Origin: Streptomyces kanamyceticus
GTDB lineage: Bacteria; Actinomycetota; Actinomycetes; Streptomycetales; Streptomycetaceae
Reading direction: 5' to 3'
Assembly (NCBI RefSeq): GCF_008704495.1
Contig: NZ_CP023699.1
Location: 7,254,001-7,318,000 of the forward strand
DNA: 64,000 bases
A program made the translations under genes and the position numbers. The notes below the pieces were generated by a model that was given only the letters and a program-made list of their open reading frames with translations, was not told the DNA's origin and made no database searches. Below, piece by piece: positions 7,885-17,351 of this stretch (positions are counted from its first letter, which is position 1; every line of letters begins with the position of its first letter).

Positions 7885-8619
7885 ATGACGACGATCACCA
7901 CACGCGCGGTCGAGTACCCGGCCGACGGACTCACGATGATCGGGCACCTCGCGGTGCCGGCGGGAACCGGCCGTGCGCCCGCGGTCCTGCTCGGTCCCGA
8001 GGGCGCGGGCCACAACGACGTCCAGTGCCGCCGGGCCGACGCCCTCGCCGAACTGGGCTACGTGGCGTTCGCCTTCGACCTCCACGGCGGCGGCCACTGG
8101 TTCACCGACCCGCAGGAGATGCTGGCGCGCACGACCCCGCTGCTCGCCGACCCCGCGCGGCTGCGGGACATCGGCCACGCGGCACTCGACGTCCTGCGTG
8201 CCGAACCGCGCACCGACCCCGACCGGATCGCCGCCGTCGGCTACGGCACCGGCGGCATCATCGCGCTGGAACTCGGGCGCGACGGCGTCGACCTGCGGGC
8301 CATCGGGACGGTCAACGGCCTGGCCACGGGCCGCCCCGGCGAGACCGCGCGGATCCGCTGCCCCGTGTGGGCCGGGGTCGGCTCTGAGGACCCGATCATG
8401 TCCCAGGACCATCGGGCGGCGTTCGCCGCCGAGATGCAGGCCGCGGGCGTCGACTGGCGCATGGTGGTCTACGGCGGCGCCCAGCACGCCTTCCACCACC
8501 CGCCTGTCGACCACGAGCAGACCGTGCTCCCCGGCGTCGGCCACCACCCGCTGCACGCGCGGCGGGCCTGGCGCGACGTCGTCGAACTGCTCGCCGAGTG
8601 CGTGCCGTTGGCGGACTGA
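7885..8619 (+). CDS. Dienelactone hydrolase-family protein lacking the usual nucleophile
   Basis: The product has 244 residues with the DLH-type alpha/beta fold. It shows PAVLLGPEGAGHNDVQCRRAD, AFDLHGGG, an acid residue in GVGSEDPIMSQDH and the terminal histidine in YGGAQHAFHHP. The nucleophile elbow, normally GxCxGG or GxSxGG, reads GYGTGG here: residue 121 is Gly (GGC). TGC would differ by one base. Unless this is a known subfamily feature, hydrolase activity is doubtful. ATG 7885 follows a purine-poor leader, so the start is fairly but not fully sure. Confidence 0.8.
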   Translation: MTTITTRAVEYPADGLTMIGHLAVPAGTGRAPAVLLGPEGAGHNDVQCRRADALAELGYVAFAFDLHGGGHWFTDPQEMLARTTPLLADPARLRDIGHAALDVLRAEPRTDPDRIAAVGYGTGGIIALELGRDGVDLRAIGTVNGLATGRPGETARIRCPVWAGVGSEDPIMSQDHRAAFAAEMQAAGVDWRMVVYGGAQHAFHHPPVDHEQTVLPGVGHHPLHARRAWRDVVELLAECVPLAD

Positions 8620-8647
8620 CCTACGGCGTGGCGGCGCGGGCGGGCCG

Positions 8648-9800
8648 TCAGCCGATCTGGTCCGGCGTGACCGTCAGCCACCGCTTGTCGGCGGTCACCT
8701 TCCGGCCGAGCTCGCGCTGACGGTCGGCGTTCTCCTTCTTCATGCCGTCGAGCTGCTTCATGTACGAGTCCTTGCGGTTGACCCAGACCCGTACGCCGCC
8801 GTGCTCCACGTCCGCGGAGTGGAACAGCATCGGGCCGTCGCTGACCGGGGTGTCACCGGCGGCGAGGATCGGCTTCTTCCACTCGTCGATGTAGGTGTTG
8901 ATCGCCGCGGGCTTGCCCTCGTACCAGGTCAGCGGCGCCCACAGGTTCGGCGTCAGCTCGCGCTTCGCGAGCTTCGCGCGGTCCTTCTCGCCGAAGCGGC
9001 CCTCGGCGATCTCCTTGCGGGAGCTGGTCACTTCACCGGTCTCGCGGTCCTTGAGCTGCAGGGCGACGCCGATGACGTTCTGCGGCTTCACGCCGTAGCC
9101 GTACTTCGGGTCGGCGAGCACCATCCGCACCAGGTCCTCGCTGGCCGCGCTGACCACGTACACCTCGATGCCGTGCGCCTGCAGCGTCTTGTAGAGCTGT
9201 TGCATGCCCCGCGAGAACTCCGGCGGCTTCACCTCGGTCTTCGTCAGCTTGCCGGCCTCGTAGTACTCGGCGGGGATCGGCTTCTCGTACGCCAGGAGCT
9301 CGTCGACGTACCCCTTGAGCTCCTTCAGCGTGAAGCCGGAGAAGATCTGCGCGGCCCAGGGGTAGCAGACCTGGTCGTCGACCTCGCACAGCCGGTTGTA
9401 GTAGCTGTAGAGGCTCTCCTTGTGCGTGGCCGTGTCCTTGAAGGGGATGGTCTTCAGGGACGGGTCCATCGTCTCGCGGGTCAGGACGCCCTTCATCTCC
9501 AGGAAGGGGAGCAGCGACTCCTCCAGGTCGTTGCGGTACGTCGTGTTGTCCGCGTCGAAGACGGCGTACGCGCCCTGGTGGTCGTTCTTCGCGATGACCT
9601 TGCCGAGCTTCTTGGCGACGGGCTTCGGCCAGTGCGAGAGCTCACCGGCCGCGCTGTTCGCCGCCCGCGCGGTCTTCGCCTCGGAGCCCGCGGCGTTCGC
9701 CTCGGAGGTCGGCCAGAGCGCGCTGCCCGCGAGGACGGCGGCGGCGAGCGCCCCCAGAGCGCCGATGAGGGCGGGCTTGTTCTTTGCTCGTACTGCCATG
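8648..9800 (-). CDS. Secreted haloacid dehalogenase-like phosphatase
   Basis: From ATG 9800 the product has 383 residues. It begins with a basic n-region and hydrophobic core (MAVRAKNK, then [16 protein letters not shown]) and an Ala-x-Ala-like site near [10 protein letters not shown], so it is exported. The HAD motif I is [15 protein letters not shown], with DADNT; motif II is [14 protein letters not shown]; a late block [14 protein letters not shown] fits motif III/IV. Phosphoserine phosphatase-like exported HADs of this type occur in Streptomyces. The substrate is unknown. An in-frame extension to 9859 would precede the signal peptide and is unlikely. Confidence 0.85.
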
Positions 9801-10011
9801 TCTGCGGTGTCCTGCCGTTCCTGAGAGCGGTGTGCGGCCCCGTCCGGAGCGGCGCGCAATGCTATGGGGCGCCGCGCTCATTTCCCATGATCGAAGTCAC
9901 CGTGAACGCCGGGCATGGAGAGGGGGAACACGGGTAGTCGAACCGGACGCCGAGAGCGCCGCGGGGGTCGTCGCGGGGTCCGTGTCAGTGGTCCCGCGCA
10001 TACTGGGACGC

Positions 10012-10872
10012 ATGGGCTCCCAAGAGTTCGTCAGGGCCGTCCCCCGGCTCGACGGCATGGTCGTCTCGGCGGTCGGCTACCGCACCGCCGGGCAGCGTCC
10101 CGCCCTGCACCGGGGCCTGCCCTCGCCGTATCTGACGGTGGTCTTCTCCCTGGACGGGCCCATCGCGGGCGGCGCCACCCCGGACCAGGCGACCGGCGCG
10201 GACGCGGTGCGCACCGAGATCATGGTCGGCGGCCTGCACCAGAGCCCCGCCTACCTCGTCTCGCCCGAGCACGAGGCGGGCATCCAGCTCGCCGTGCACC
10301 CCATGGCGGCCCGCGCGCTCCTCGGTCTGCCCGCAGGCGCCCTGGCCGGAGAGCTCGTGACCAGGGGCGCCGACGTGTTCGGCGGCCGTGCCGACGAGAT
10401 CCGCGAGCGGCTGTGCGGCCTGGCGCGCTGGGAGGACCGCTTCGCCCTCCTCGCCGACTACCTGCGGCGGCGCGCGGCGGCCGCCGACGAGGCGGGTCCG
10501 GTGCGTCCCGAGGTCGCGGAGGCCTGGGCCTGGCTCGCCAGACACCGGGGCACGGGCACGGTCGGCGGCCTGTCCCGGCACGTCGCGCTCAGCGAGCGCA
10601 GGCTGACCGCGGTGTTCCGCGCCGAGACCGGACTGAGCCCCAAGCAGGCCGCGCGCCTGATGCGCTTCCAGCACGCGAGGACCGCGGTGGTCCGCTCCGT
10701 CGCGGCGGGCGCGGGCCCCGACCTCGCCCGGGTCGCGGCCGACACCGGGTACTACGACCATTCGCACCTGGTCCGCGACTTCCAGCAGTACACGGGGGCG
10801 AGTCCGACCCGCTGGCTGGCCGAAGAGTGCCGGAATATCCAAGCCGGGGCGCACGGCACGGGCGAAGACTGA
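10012..10872 (+). CDS. AraC-family transcriptional regulator
   Basis: The product has 286 residues. The C-terminal third carries the paired HTH of AraC/XylS proteins: GLSRHVALSERRLTAVFRAETGLSPKQAARLMRFQHA and, in the second, VAADTGYYDHSHLVRDFQQYTGASPTRW. The N-terminal half is a cupin-like sensor domain with no clear ligand motif. The next gene, a VOC protein, starts 6 bp downstream, so the two form an operon and the regulator may sense or control its substrate. The start ATG at 10012 was chosen over an upstream in-frame start in non-coding-looking sequence. Confidence 0.9.
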   Translation: MGSQEFVRAVPRLDGMVVSAVGYRTAGQRPALHRGLPSPYLTVVFSLDGPIAGGATPDQATGADAVRTEIMVGGLHQSPAYLVSPEHEAGIQLAVHPMAARALLGLPAGALAGELVTRGADVFGGRADEIRERLCGLARWEDRFALLADYLRRRAAAADEAGPVRPEVAEAWAWLARHRGTGTVGGLSRHVALSERRLTAVFRAETGLSPKQAARLMRFQHARTAVVRSVAAGAGPDLARVAADTGYYDHSHLVRDFQQYTGASPTRWLAEECRNIQAGAHGTGED

Positions 10873-10877
10873 GAGCC

Positions 10878-11327
10878 ATGAACACCACACCTGACACCAC
10901 AGCGAATCAGCAGCTCAGCACCCCCGCCCCGGCGATCTGGCCGGGCCTCCAGGCGAACGACGCCCCCGCTCTGATCGACTTCCTCGTCGGCACCGTCGGC
11001 TTCCTGCGCACCGCCGTCTACGAGGACGGCGACCGCGTCGCCCACGCCCAGCTCGACTGGCCCGAGGGCGGCGGCGTCATGCTCGGTTCTTACGACCCTT
11101 CGGCGCCCGAGGGCACCTGCGGAACGCCCGGCACCGCCGGTGCCTATGTCGTCACCGACCGGGTCGACGAGCTGTACGACCGCCTCGTCGCGGCGGGCGT
11201 GCGCGTCACCGTGGAGATCGAGGACAAGCCGTACGGAAGCCGGGAGTTCGGCATCCTGGACCCGGAGGGAAACCGCTGGTCGTTCGGCACCTACCGGGGC
11301 GAGCCGAGGCCGGGACCGGCCTCCTGA
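10878..11327 (+). CDS. VOC (glyoxalase/bleomycin-resistance fold) protein
   Basis: The product has 149 residues. It shows the paired beta-alpha-beta-beta-beta units of the vicinal oxygen chelate fold: WPGLQANDAPALIDFLVGTVGF in the first half, and AYVVTDRVDELYDRLVAAGV followed by YGSREFGILDPEGNRWSFGTY in the second. The terminal FGILDPEGNRWSFG is the classic VOC ending with its metal-side Glu position. It lies 6 bp behind the AraC gene. The substrate is unknown; the family covers resistance proteins, dioxygenases and epimerases. Confidence 0.85.
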   Translation: MNTTPDTTANQQLSTPAPAIWPGLQANDAPALIDFLVGTVGFLRTAVYEDGDRVAHAQLDWPEGGGVMLGSYDPSAPEGTCGTPGTAGAYVVTDRVDELYDRLVAAGVRVTVEIEDKPYGSREFGILDPEGNRWSFGTYRGEPRPGPAS

Positions 11328-11360
11328 GCGGGCATGACGACCCCTTGAGCAGGCGTGATA

Positions 11361-11535
11361 ACTTGCGCAAGCCAGTCAAACCCACACGTGGGCCAGGGAA
11401 TCCGGTGCGAATCCGGAACTGACGCGCAGCGGTGAGGGAGAACGGGCGGGGCCACGGCCACTGGGCGTCCACGGACGCCCGGGAAGGCGCCCCACCCGGT
11501 CGATCCCCGAGTCCGAAGACCTGCTGGCGCCTCCG
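11361..11535 (+). promoter_or_regulatory. Cobalamin (adenosylcobalamin) riboswitch
   Basis: The leader shows the ordered core of the B12 riboswitch: AAGCCAGTCAAACC, then CAGGGAATCCGGTGCGAATC with its G-rich paired region, GGAACTGACGCGCAGCGGTGAG, GGGAAGGCG, and the B12 box region GAGTCCGAAGACCTGCTGGC at about 11509-11528. It ends about 75 bases before the start of the binding-protein gene. Binding of cobalamin would be expected to shut off the downstream transporter. The boundaries are approximate. Confidence 0.9.
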
Positions 11536-11608
11536 CTCGCACACCGGGCGGCGGAGGGCGTGACGCAGGCCAGGCTCCGCGTATGAGCCGTGAGACTCAA
11601 GGGATCGT

Positions 11609-12649
11609 GTGTCCTCCAAAGCCCGTATACGTCAGTTCGCCCTGCTCTGCGCCGGAGCGCTCGCCCTCACGGCATGCGGCGGCGGCGCCACGGAGAAGTC
11701 GGCGGGGGCGGAGGAGAAGGCGCGGGGCTTCCCCGTGACGGTCGCGTCCTGCGGCGAGAAGACCGAGGTCAAGGCGCCGCCACGGCGTGCGGTCTCCCTC
11801 GACCAGGGCTCCTCGGAGATCCTGCTCTCCCTCGGCCTCGCCGACCGCATGGTGGGCACCGGCACCTGGACCGACCCGGTCCTGAAGAACCTGGCGAAGG
11901 ACAACGCCAAGGTGGAGCGGCTCGCCGACCGCTATCCGTCCCTGGAGCGGGTCCTCGCCAAGGAGCCGGACTTCGTCAGCGCCTCCTTCCTGTACACGGT
12001 CGGCAAGGGCGGTGTCGCCGACCGCGCCAAGTTCACCGAGCTCGGCGTCCCCGTCTACGTCTCGCCCACCGACTGCGCGGGCAAGGACAACGACGGCGGC
12101 GGCGACGGCAAGCGCGTCAAGACGCTCACCATGGACACGGTCTACGGCGAGGTCCGCGACCTCGCGAAGGTGTTCGACGTCGAGAAGCGCGGCGAGAAGC
12201 TGGTCACCGACCTCAAGGGCCGCGTCGCCAAGGCCACCGGGGACATCGACGCCTCCGACGCGACGCTCCTCTACTGGTTCGCCAACTCCGACGCCCCCTA
12301 CATGGCGGGCTGCTGCGGCGCCCCCGGCATCATCACGCGCGAGCTCGGCGCGAAGAACGTCTTCGACGACACCCGCGAGGAATGGCCCCAGATCAACTGG
12401 GAGACCGTCGCCGACCGCGACCCCGACGTCCTCGTCATCGGCGACCTCACCCGCAAGTCGCAGTCCGCGGAGAGCGCCGCGGCGAAGATCAAGTTCCTGG
12501 AGACCAACCCGGCGACCAAGAACCTGACCGCCGTGAAGAAGAAGCGCTACGTACTCCTCAGCGGCCAGGCCATGAACCCCACGATCCGTACGGTCGACGG
12601 CATCGAGCAAGTGGCGGCGGGGCTGCGGAAGTTCGGGCTCGCCAAGTGA
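11609..12649 (+). CDS. btuF: Cobalamin-type ABC transporter substrate-binding lipoprotein
   Basis: The product has 346 residues and a GTG start at 11609. It has a lipoprotein signal peptide with lipobox LTAC (Cys at about residue 23), so it is membrane-anchored outside the cell. The body is a class III binding protein: RRAVSLDQGSSEILLSLGLADRMVG, a long linker helix, and the late block DPDVLVIGDLTRKS. The upstream B12 riboswitch argues for cobalamin or a precursor over siderophore. It overlaps the permease start by four bases, so the operon is tightly coupled. The symbol is by analogy. Confidence 0.85.
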   Translation: MSSKARIRQFALLCAGALALTACGGGATEKSAGAEEKARGFPVTVASCGEKTEVKAPPRRAVSLDQGSSEILLSLGLADRMVGTGTWTDPVLKNLAKDNAKVERLADRYPSLERVLAKEPDFVSASFLYTVGKGGVADRAKFTELGVPVYVSPTDCAGKDNDGGGDGKRVKTLTMDTVYGEVRDLAKVFDVEKRGEKLVTDLKGRVAKATGDIDASDATLLYWFANSDAPYMAGCCGAPGIITRELGAKNVFDDTREEWPQINWETVADRDPDVLVIGDLTRKSQSAESAAAKIKFLETNPATKNLTAVKKKRYVLLSGQAMNPTIRTVDGIEQVAAGLRKFGLAK

Positions 12650-13671
12650 TCTCGGCCGCCCTGGCGCGACAGTGGCTGCTGTGGCCCGTGGGGCTCGCCG
12701 CGCTGGTCCTCTCCGTGGCGGTGGCCGTCACCATCGGGCCCGCGGACATCTCCGTGCCCGACGTGTGGTCGGCGCTCGCCGCGCACCTGGGCTGGGGCGA
12801 GGCACGGCTCACCCCGATCAGGGACGGCATCGTCTGGAACCTGCGGATGCCGCGCACCCTGCTCGCCGCGGTCTGCGGCGCGGGCCTCGCGGTCTGCGGC
12901 GCGGTCATGCAGTCCCTGCTCCGCAACCCGCTCGCCGACCCCTTCGTGCTCGGGGTGTCGTCCGGCGCGTCCACCGGAGCGGTCGCGGTCGTCGTGCTCG
13001 GCGTCGGCGGGGGAGTGGTGTCGGTCTCGGCGGGCGCCTTCGTGGGGGCGCTCTGCTCGTTCGCCCTGGTGCTCCTCCTGAGCCATACGCTGGGCGGCTC
13101 GACGGACCGCGTGGTCCTGTCCGGCGTCGCGGCGATGCAACTCTTCTCCGCGCTGACCTCCTTCTTCGTGCTCACCGCCGCGGACGCGGAGACGACGCGC
13201 GGCGTGCTGTTCTGGCTGCTCGGCTCGCTCAGCGGGGTCGGCTGGACGGACGTATGGCTGTGCGCGGCGGTGCTCGCGGCCGCGCTGCTGATCTGCCTCT
13301 CGCACGCCCGCACCCTGGACGCCTTCGCCTTCGGCCAGGAGGCGGCGGCCGCGCTCGGCGTCCGTGTGGCCCGCACCCGCCTGGTCCTGCTCTGCACGAC
13401 CGCGCTGCTGACCGCGGCGCTGGTGAGCTCCGCGGGTGCCATCGGCTTCGTCGGCCTCGTCCTGCCGCACGCGGCCCGCGCTCTCGTGGGCTCCAGCCAC
13501 GCTCGCCTCCTGCCGGTCACGGCGCTCGCCGGCGCCGTCTTCCTCGTCTGGGTGGACACCCTGGCCCGCACGGTGCTCGACCCGCAGGAGGTCCCGGTGG
13601 GCGTGGTGACGTCGCTGATCGGCGTACCGGCGTTCGTGGTCGTGCTGTACCGGACGAGGAGGGCGACGTGA
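12646..13671 (+). CDS. btuC: FecCD/BtuC-family ABC transporter permease
   Basis: The product has 341 residues and about nine or ten membrane helices. It has the FecCD hallmarks LRMPRTLLAAVCGAGLAVCGA, QSLLRNPLADPFVLGVSSGA and, near the C-terminus, GAIGFVGLVLPHAAR, which contacts the ATPase. The GTG start at 12646 overlaps the stop of the binding-protein gene, and its own stop overlaps the GTG of the ATPase gene. It forms the channel of the predicted cobalamin importer. The symbol is by analogy, resting on the riboswitch. Confidence 0.88.
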   Translation: MISAALARQWLLWPVGLAALVLSVAVAVTIGPADISVPDVWSALAAHLGWGEARLTPIRDGIVWNLRMPRTLLAAVCGAGLAVCGAVMQSLLRNPLADPFVLGVSSGASTGAVAVVVLGVGGGVVSVSAGAFVGALCSFALVLLLSHTLGGSTDRVVLSGVAAMQLFSALTSFFVLTAADAETTRGVLFWLLGSLSGVGWTDVWLCAAVLAAALLICLSHARTLDAFAFGQEAAAALGVRVARTRLVLLCTTALLTAALVSSAGAIGFVGLVLPHAARALVGSSHARLLPVTALAGAVFLVWVDTLARTVLDPQEVPVGVVTSLIGVPAFVVVLYRTRRAT

Positions 13672-14486
13672 CGGCGTACGCGTACGAGGGCGATGCGGGT
13701 GTGCGCGCCGAAGGTGTCTCCGGCGACGCGGGTCTGCGCGCCGAACGCGTCTCCCGGGAGGCGGGCGGCCGCCTGGTCGTCGACGGCGTCAGCCTCGCCC
13801 CGCCCGCGGGCGCCACCGTCGGCCTCCTCGGCCCGAACGGCTCCGGCAAGTCCACGCTCCTGCGCATCCTCGCGGGCGTCCTCGCCCCGGCGTCAGGAGT
13901 GGTCACCTTGGACGGCCGCACGCTGGCCGACACGGGCCGCCGGGCCGTGGCGCGCAGGATCGCCGTCGTCGAGCAACACTCAGACACCCAGGTCGAGTTG
14001 ACGGTGGGAGACGTCGTACGCCTGGGACGCATCCCGCACCGCCGCGCCTGGTCGGCGCCCTCGCCCGAGGACGAGCGCGCCGTCCGGGACGCCCTGGACC
14101 GCACCGGCCTGACCGCCCGCGCCGCCCAGTCCTGGCACACCCTGTCCGGCGGCGAACGCCAGCGCGTCCAGATAGCCCGCGCGCTCGCCCAGAACCCCCG
14201 TGAACTCCTCCTGGACGAGCCCACCAACCACCTCGACATCCAGCACCAGCTCGACCTGCTCTCGCTGGTCGCCGACCTCCCCGTCACCAGCGTCGTCGCG
14301 CTGCACGACCTCAACCTGGCGGCGATGTTCTGCGACCGGCTGCTCGTCCTGAAGGAGGGCAGGGCGTACGCGGCGGGCACTCCCGCAGAGGTGATCACGG
14401 AGCAGCTGATCGCGGAGGTGTACGGGGTACGGGCGGTGGTGACGCAGGACGCGGAGGCCCTGTCGGTGCGTTTCCTGCGCAAGTGA
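13668..14486 (+). CDS. btuD: ABC transporter ATP-binding protein of the cobalamin importer
   Basis: The product has 272 residues. It shows Walker A GPNGSGKST, Q-loop VVEQHSD, signature TLSGGERQR, Walker B LLLDEPTNHLD and the H-loop HDLN. The first 30 residues contain a duplicated phrase (DAGVRAEGVSG then DAGLRAERVSR) that precedes the family's normal start, so an internal start is possible. The gene overlaps the permease by four bases and is followed directly by a terminator. Confidence 0.92.
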   Translation: MTAYAYEGDAGVRAEGVSGDAGLRAERVSREAGGRLVVDGVSLAPPAGATVGLLGPNGSGKSTLLRILAGVLAPASGVVTLDGRTLADTGRRAVARRIAVVEQHSDTQVELTVGDVVRLGRIPHRRAWSAPSPEDERAVRDALDRTGLTARAAQSWHTLSGGERQRVQIARALAQNPRELLLDEPTNHLDIQHQLDLLSLVADLPVTSVVALHDLNLAAMFCDRLLVLKEGRAYAAGTPAEVITEQLIAEVYGVRAVVTQDAEALSVRFLRK

Positions 14487-14490
14487 TCCA

Positions 14491-14512
14491 GGCCAACCGC
14501 CGGCGGTTGGCC
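14491..14512 (+). terminator. Palindromic terminator of the importer operon
   Basis: This is an uninterrupted 22-bp perfect palindrome with arms GGCCAACCGCC and GGCGGTTGGCC. It starts 5 bp after the ATPase stop codon. Confidence 0.85.
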
Positions 14513-14549
14513 CTTCACCCGCCCCGCAGCGCCCGCCTAGGTTCGGGGT

Positions 14550-15314
14550 ATGCCTGTGATTGCCCATGTGAGCGACATCCACATCGACACCGACGACGGC
14601 GGCCACAGCGTGGACCGCACCCGAGTCGTCATGACCTACCTGAACGACCTGCCGTACGACCTGGACGCGGTCATCGTCACCGGTGACGTCGCCGACCACG
14701 GCGCCCCCGCCGAATACGCGGCGGCCCGCGAACTGCTCGCCTCCCGGCACCCGTTGCTGACCTGCCCCGGCAACCACGACGAGCGCACCGCGTTCCGTGA
14801 GCACCTGCTCGGCGAAGCTCCCGGGACAGGACCGGTCAACCAGTCGTGCGTCACGGACGCCTTCACCCTGGCCCTGTGCGACACGTCGGTCCCCGGCGAG
14901 CCCCACGGCCGCCTCGACGACGAGACCCTGACCTGGCTGTCCGCACTCCTCGCCGACACCCCGCCCACGCGCCCCGTCCTGATCGCCTTCCACCACCCGC
15001 CGGTCCCGCTGCACACGCCGTACGTGGACGTCATCCGCCAGCGCGACGAGCACCGCCTCGCCGAACTGACCGCCCGCCACCCCAACGTGACGGCGTTCCT
15101 CGCGGGCCACGCCCACACCCCCGCCGCGACGACCTTCGCGAACCGCCCCCTCCTGGTGGCCCCGGGAGTGGTCTCCACGCTCCGCCTCCCCTGGGAACGC
15201 CAGGACGACGCGGCCCACCACGTCCACCGGGACCTGCCGCCGTCCCTCGCCTTCCACGTCCTGGACGAGGAGGCGCGCCTGACAACGCACTTCCGGCCGG
15301 TGCCGCTCCCTTAG
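14550..15314 (+). CDS. Calcineurin-like metallophosphoesterase
   Basis: The product has 254 residues, similar in plan to CpdA/Icc phosphodiesterases. The metal motifs are in order: HVSDIHID (DxH), VIVTGDVADHG (GDxxD), CPGNHDERTAF (GNHD), FHHPPV, and GHAHTPAAT (GHxH). It is probably a cytosolic phosphodiesterase acting on cyclic nucleotides or small phosphodiesters; the true substrate cannot be read. Start ATG 14550. It is followed 15 bp later by the convergent radical SAM gene, with no obvious terminator between them. Confidence 0.9.
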   Translation: MPVIAHVSDIHIDTDDGGHSVDRTRVVMTYLNDLPYDLDAVIVTGDVADHGAPAEYAAARELLASRHPLLTCPGNHDERTAFREHLLGEAPGTGPVNQSCVTDAFTLALCDTSVPGEPHGRLDDETLTWLSALLADTPPTRPVLIAFHHPPVPLHTPYVDVIRQRDEHRLAELTARHPNVTAFLAGHAHTPAATTFANRPLLVAPGVVSTLRLPWERQDDAAHHVHRDLPPSLAFHVLDEEARLTTHFRPVPLP

Positions 15315-15329
15315 GGCATCGTTGGCCCG

Positions 15330-17219
15330 TCAGGCGTTACTCGGTACGAGCAGGTGATCCGGCTCGTGCCGCGTCGCGTCCAGGCGGTCGAGGAAGGTGC
15401 GCAGGATGGGCACGACCGGTTCGGCATCGGTCGGGTGCAGGGTGAAGACGCACGCCTCCGCATCGCCCGCGGTGACCGCGGCCACCTGCTCGGCCCGGTA
15501 CGGCGAGCCGGTGTAGGCGGACAGGGCGGCGGCGATCACATCGCCGGAGTACAGGCAGGTGTCGGTCGCCCGAATGACCCGGACGCCGTCGTGGTCTTCC
15601 TGGTCTTCCCCGATCACCCGCTGCGTCGCGCAGAAGCAGCCCTGGGGATGCGTGCGGATCCGCAGCTCGTCCCCGCGCACGGTGAAGTCCTTGACCAGGG
15701 CGGGCACATCGGGCCTGCGCCCGGTGGCCCGCAGCAGCTCGCTGTGGTCCACCAGGCGCCGAGCCGCCTCGGGCAGCGTGACAAGGCCCTGCTCCCGTCG
15801 GGCACCGCCTTCCACGACGTACCGGGGCCACAGCGCCACGGCCTGCGTGACGATCCACGCCCAGTACATCTCCTGGGCCGACAACTCACCGTTGCCGAAG
15901 GCGAAGTTGTACTGGTCGAACAGCGCGGGCTCGGTGAGGGGGTCGATCAGGCCCGCCGACAGGCACGTCCGGTAATCCGGCGAACCCGGGATCGGATAGA
16001 AGGGGTTCGTGTAGAAACGCACACCGGCCAGGGCGCAATTCACGGAGTCCTGCGCTATCTCGGCAAGATTCTGTCCTGGCAGTCCGACGATCAGTGAGCC
16101 GTTCACATCGAGGCCGTGCCGCCGGAAGATCTCCGCACCGGCGGCCACCTTCGCCAGGGAAGTAAACCCTTTGCGCAACTTTCGCAGACGCTTCACATCG
16201 GTGGTTTCAAGCCCGAAGAAGAGGCTTTCGAAACCGGCGCCCACCATCGCCTCGACCAGTTCTTCGGAGAGTTTCACCACGGTGATCCCGTTGGGCAGCC
16301 TCAGCCGCACCCGCAGACCCTGTTCCATGATCGCGCGGCATATCTCATGGACGCGCTCGACATCGAAGGTGAAATTGTCGTCCTCGATGAGGAATTGACG
16401 TACGCCGAATCCCTCGACGTAGCGCTGGATCTCCTCGACGACGCTCTGCGCGGACCGCGCCCGGAACTCCTTGCCCACCGTGGCGTGCACCGTGCAGAAC
16501 GTGCAGGAGAAGGGGCAGCCACGGCTGGTGATGAGCGTGGTCGCGTCGTCGTACCGGGAGAAGTCCAGCTGGTCCGCGGCGGGCAGCGGAAGCGCGTCGA
16601 GGTCGGCGACGAACGGCGCCCGGGGCCGGATGTGCGGCGCGCCGGGATCCGGGCACGCGCAGTGCCCCGCACCGCAGCGGAAGGCGATCCCGGGCAGCTC
16701 GTCCAGGCGCCGTCCCTCCCCGAGCGCGGTGATGAGCGGTCCGATCGTGCTCTCGGCCTCGCCGAGGACCACGACGTCGATCTCCGGCAGTTGCAGGACG
16801 TGGGGGTAGCAGACCGTGCCGTGCTGGCCGCCGAGGAGGACGGTGGCCTCGGGATGGATCCGCTTGGCCAGGCGGGCCACGTCGTAGGCGGCCTCGTAGA
16901 ACGGTGTGAACATGCAGGAGATGCCGATGACGTCGGGACGGGCCTCGCGCAGGGCCTCTTCGATGCGCTCCCACCGCGCGCCCCAGTGCATCACGTGCCG
17001 CCAGCGCGGATGGTGACGGATCTTCGCCCGCTCGGTTTCGGTCAGATCCGCCTCGCCCACGATGTGGTTGTCCTCCACGAAGGCGAGAGAGTCGAAGACC
17101 GTGGTGTGGTGCCCCTGTTCGCGGAGTACGGCCGAGAGATAGGCCAATCCGATGGGTACGTGTCGGCCGACTTCGACCATGCAGGCACGAATGGGCGGTT
17201 TGACAAGCAGAATGCGCAT
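15330..17219 (-). CDS. B12-binding-type radical SAM protein with an unusual C-terminal domain
   Basis: The product has 629 residues. Residues 1-170 form a cobalamin-binding-like Rossmann domain (MRILLVKPP start, GLAYLSAVLREQGH, VIGISCMFTPFYEAA, LLGGQHGT). It lacks a strict DxHxxG. The radical SAM core has the 4Fe-4S cysteines C235, C239 and C242 in GCPFSCTFC, followed by FLIEDDNFTFD. The last about 120 residues are Cys-containing (HPQGCFCATQ, TDTCLYSG) and end AVTAGDAEACVFTLHP, faintly like a V4R domain. It is divergent from the MFS gene, so a small-molecule or lipid modification with export is plausible. The substrate is unknown. Confidence 0.85.
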   Translation of the reverse strand: MRILLVKPPIRACMVEVGRHVPIGLAYLSAVLREQGHHTTVFDSLAFVEDNHIVGEADLTETERAKIRHHPRWRHVMHWGARWERIEEALREARPDVIGISCMFTPFYEAAYDVARLAKRIHPEATVLLGGQHGTVCYPHVLQLPEIDVVVLGEAESTIGPLITALGEGRRLDELPGIAFRCGAGHCACPDPGAPHIRPRAPFVADLDALPLPAADQLDFSRYDDATTLITSRGCPFSCTFCTVHATVGKEFRARSAQSVVEEIQRYVEGFGVRQFLIEDDNFTFDVERVHEICRAIMEQGLRVRLRLPNGITVVKLSEELVEAMVGAGFESLFFGLETTDVKRLRKLRKGFTSLAKVAAGAEIFRRHGLDVNGSLIVGLPGQNLAEIAQDSVNCALAGVRFYTNPFYPIPGSPDYRTCLSAGLIDPLTEPALFDQYNFAFGNGELSAQEMYWAWIVTQAVALWPRYVVEGGARREQGLVTLPEAARRLVDHSELLRATGRRPDVPALVKDFTVRGDELRIRTHPQGCFCATQRVIGEDQEDHDGVRVIRATDTCLYSGDVIAAALSAYTGSPYRAEQVAAVTAGDAEACVFTLHPTDAEPVVPILRTFLDRLDATRHEPDHLLVPSNA

Positions 17220-17351
17220 GGCGGAAGTCCCCCCGTAACCCCTTGTTCTTCCTGTTCTCCTGTCTCAGTCTGTGTCACGGTGCCTGTACGTGACAGGTGG
17301 TTTCCCGCCGCGTACCAGCCGTGGAAAAGTGCTTGCAGAGGGGGCAGGTAA

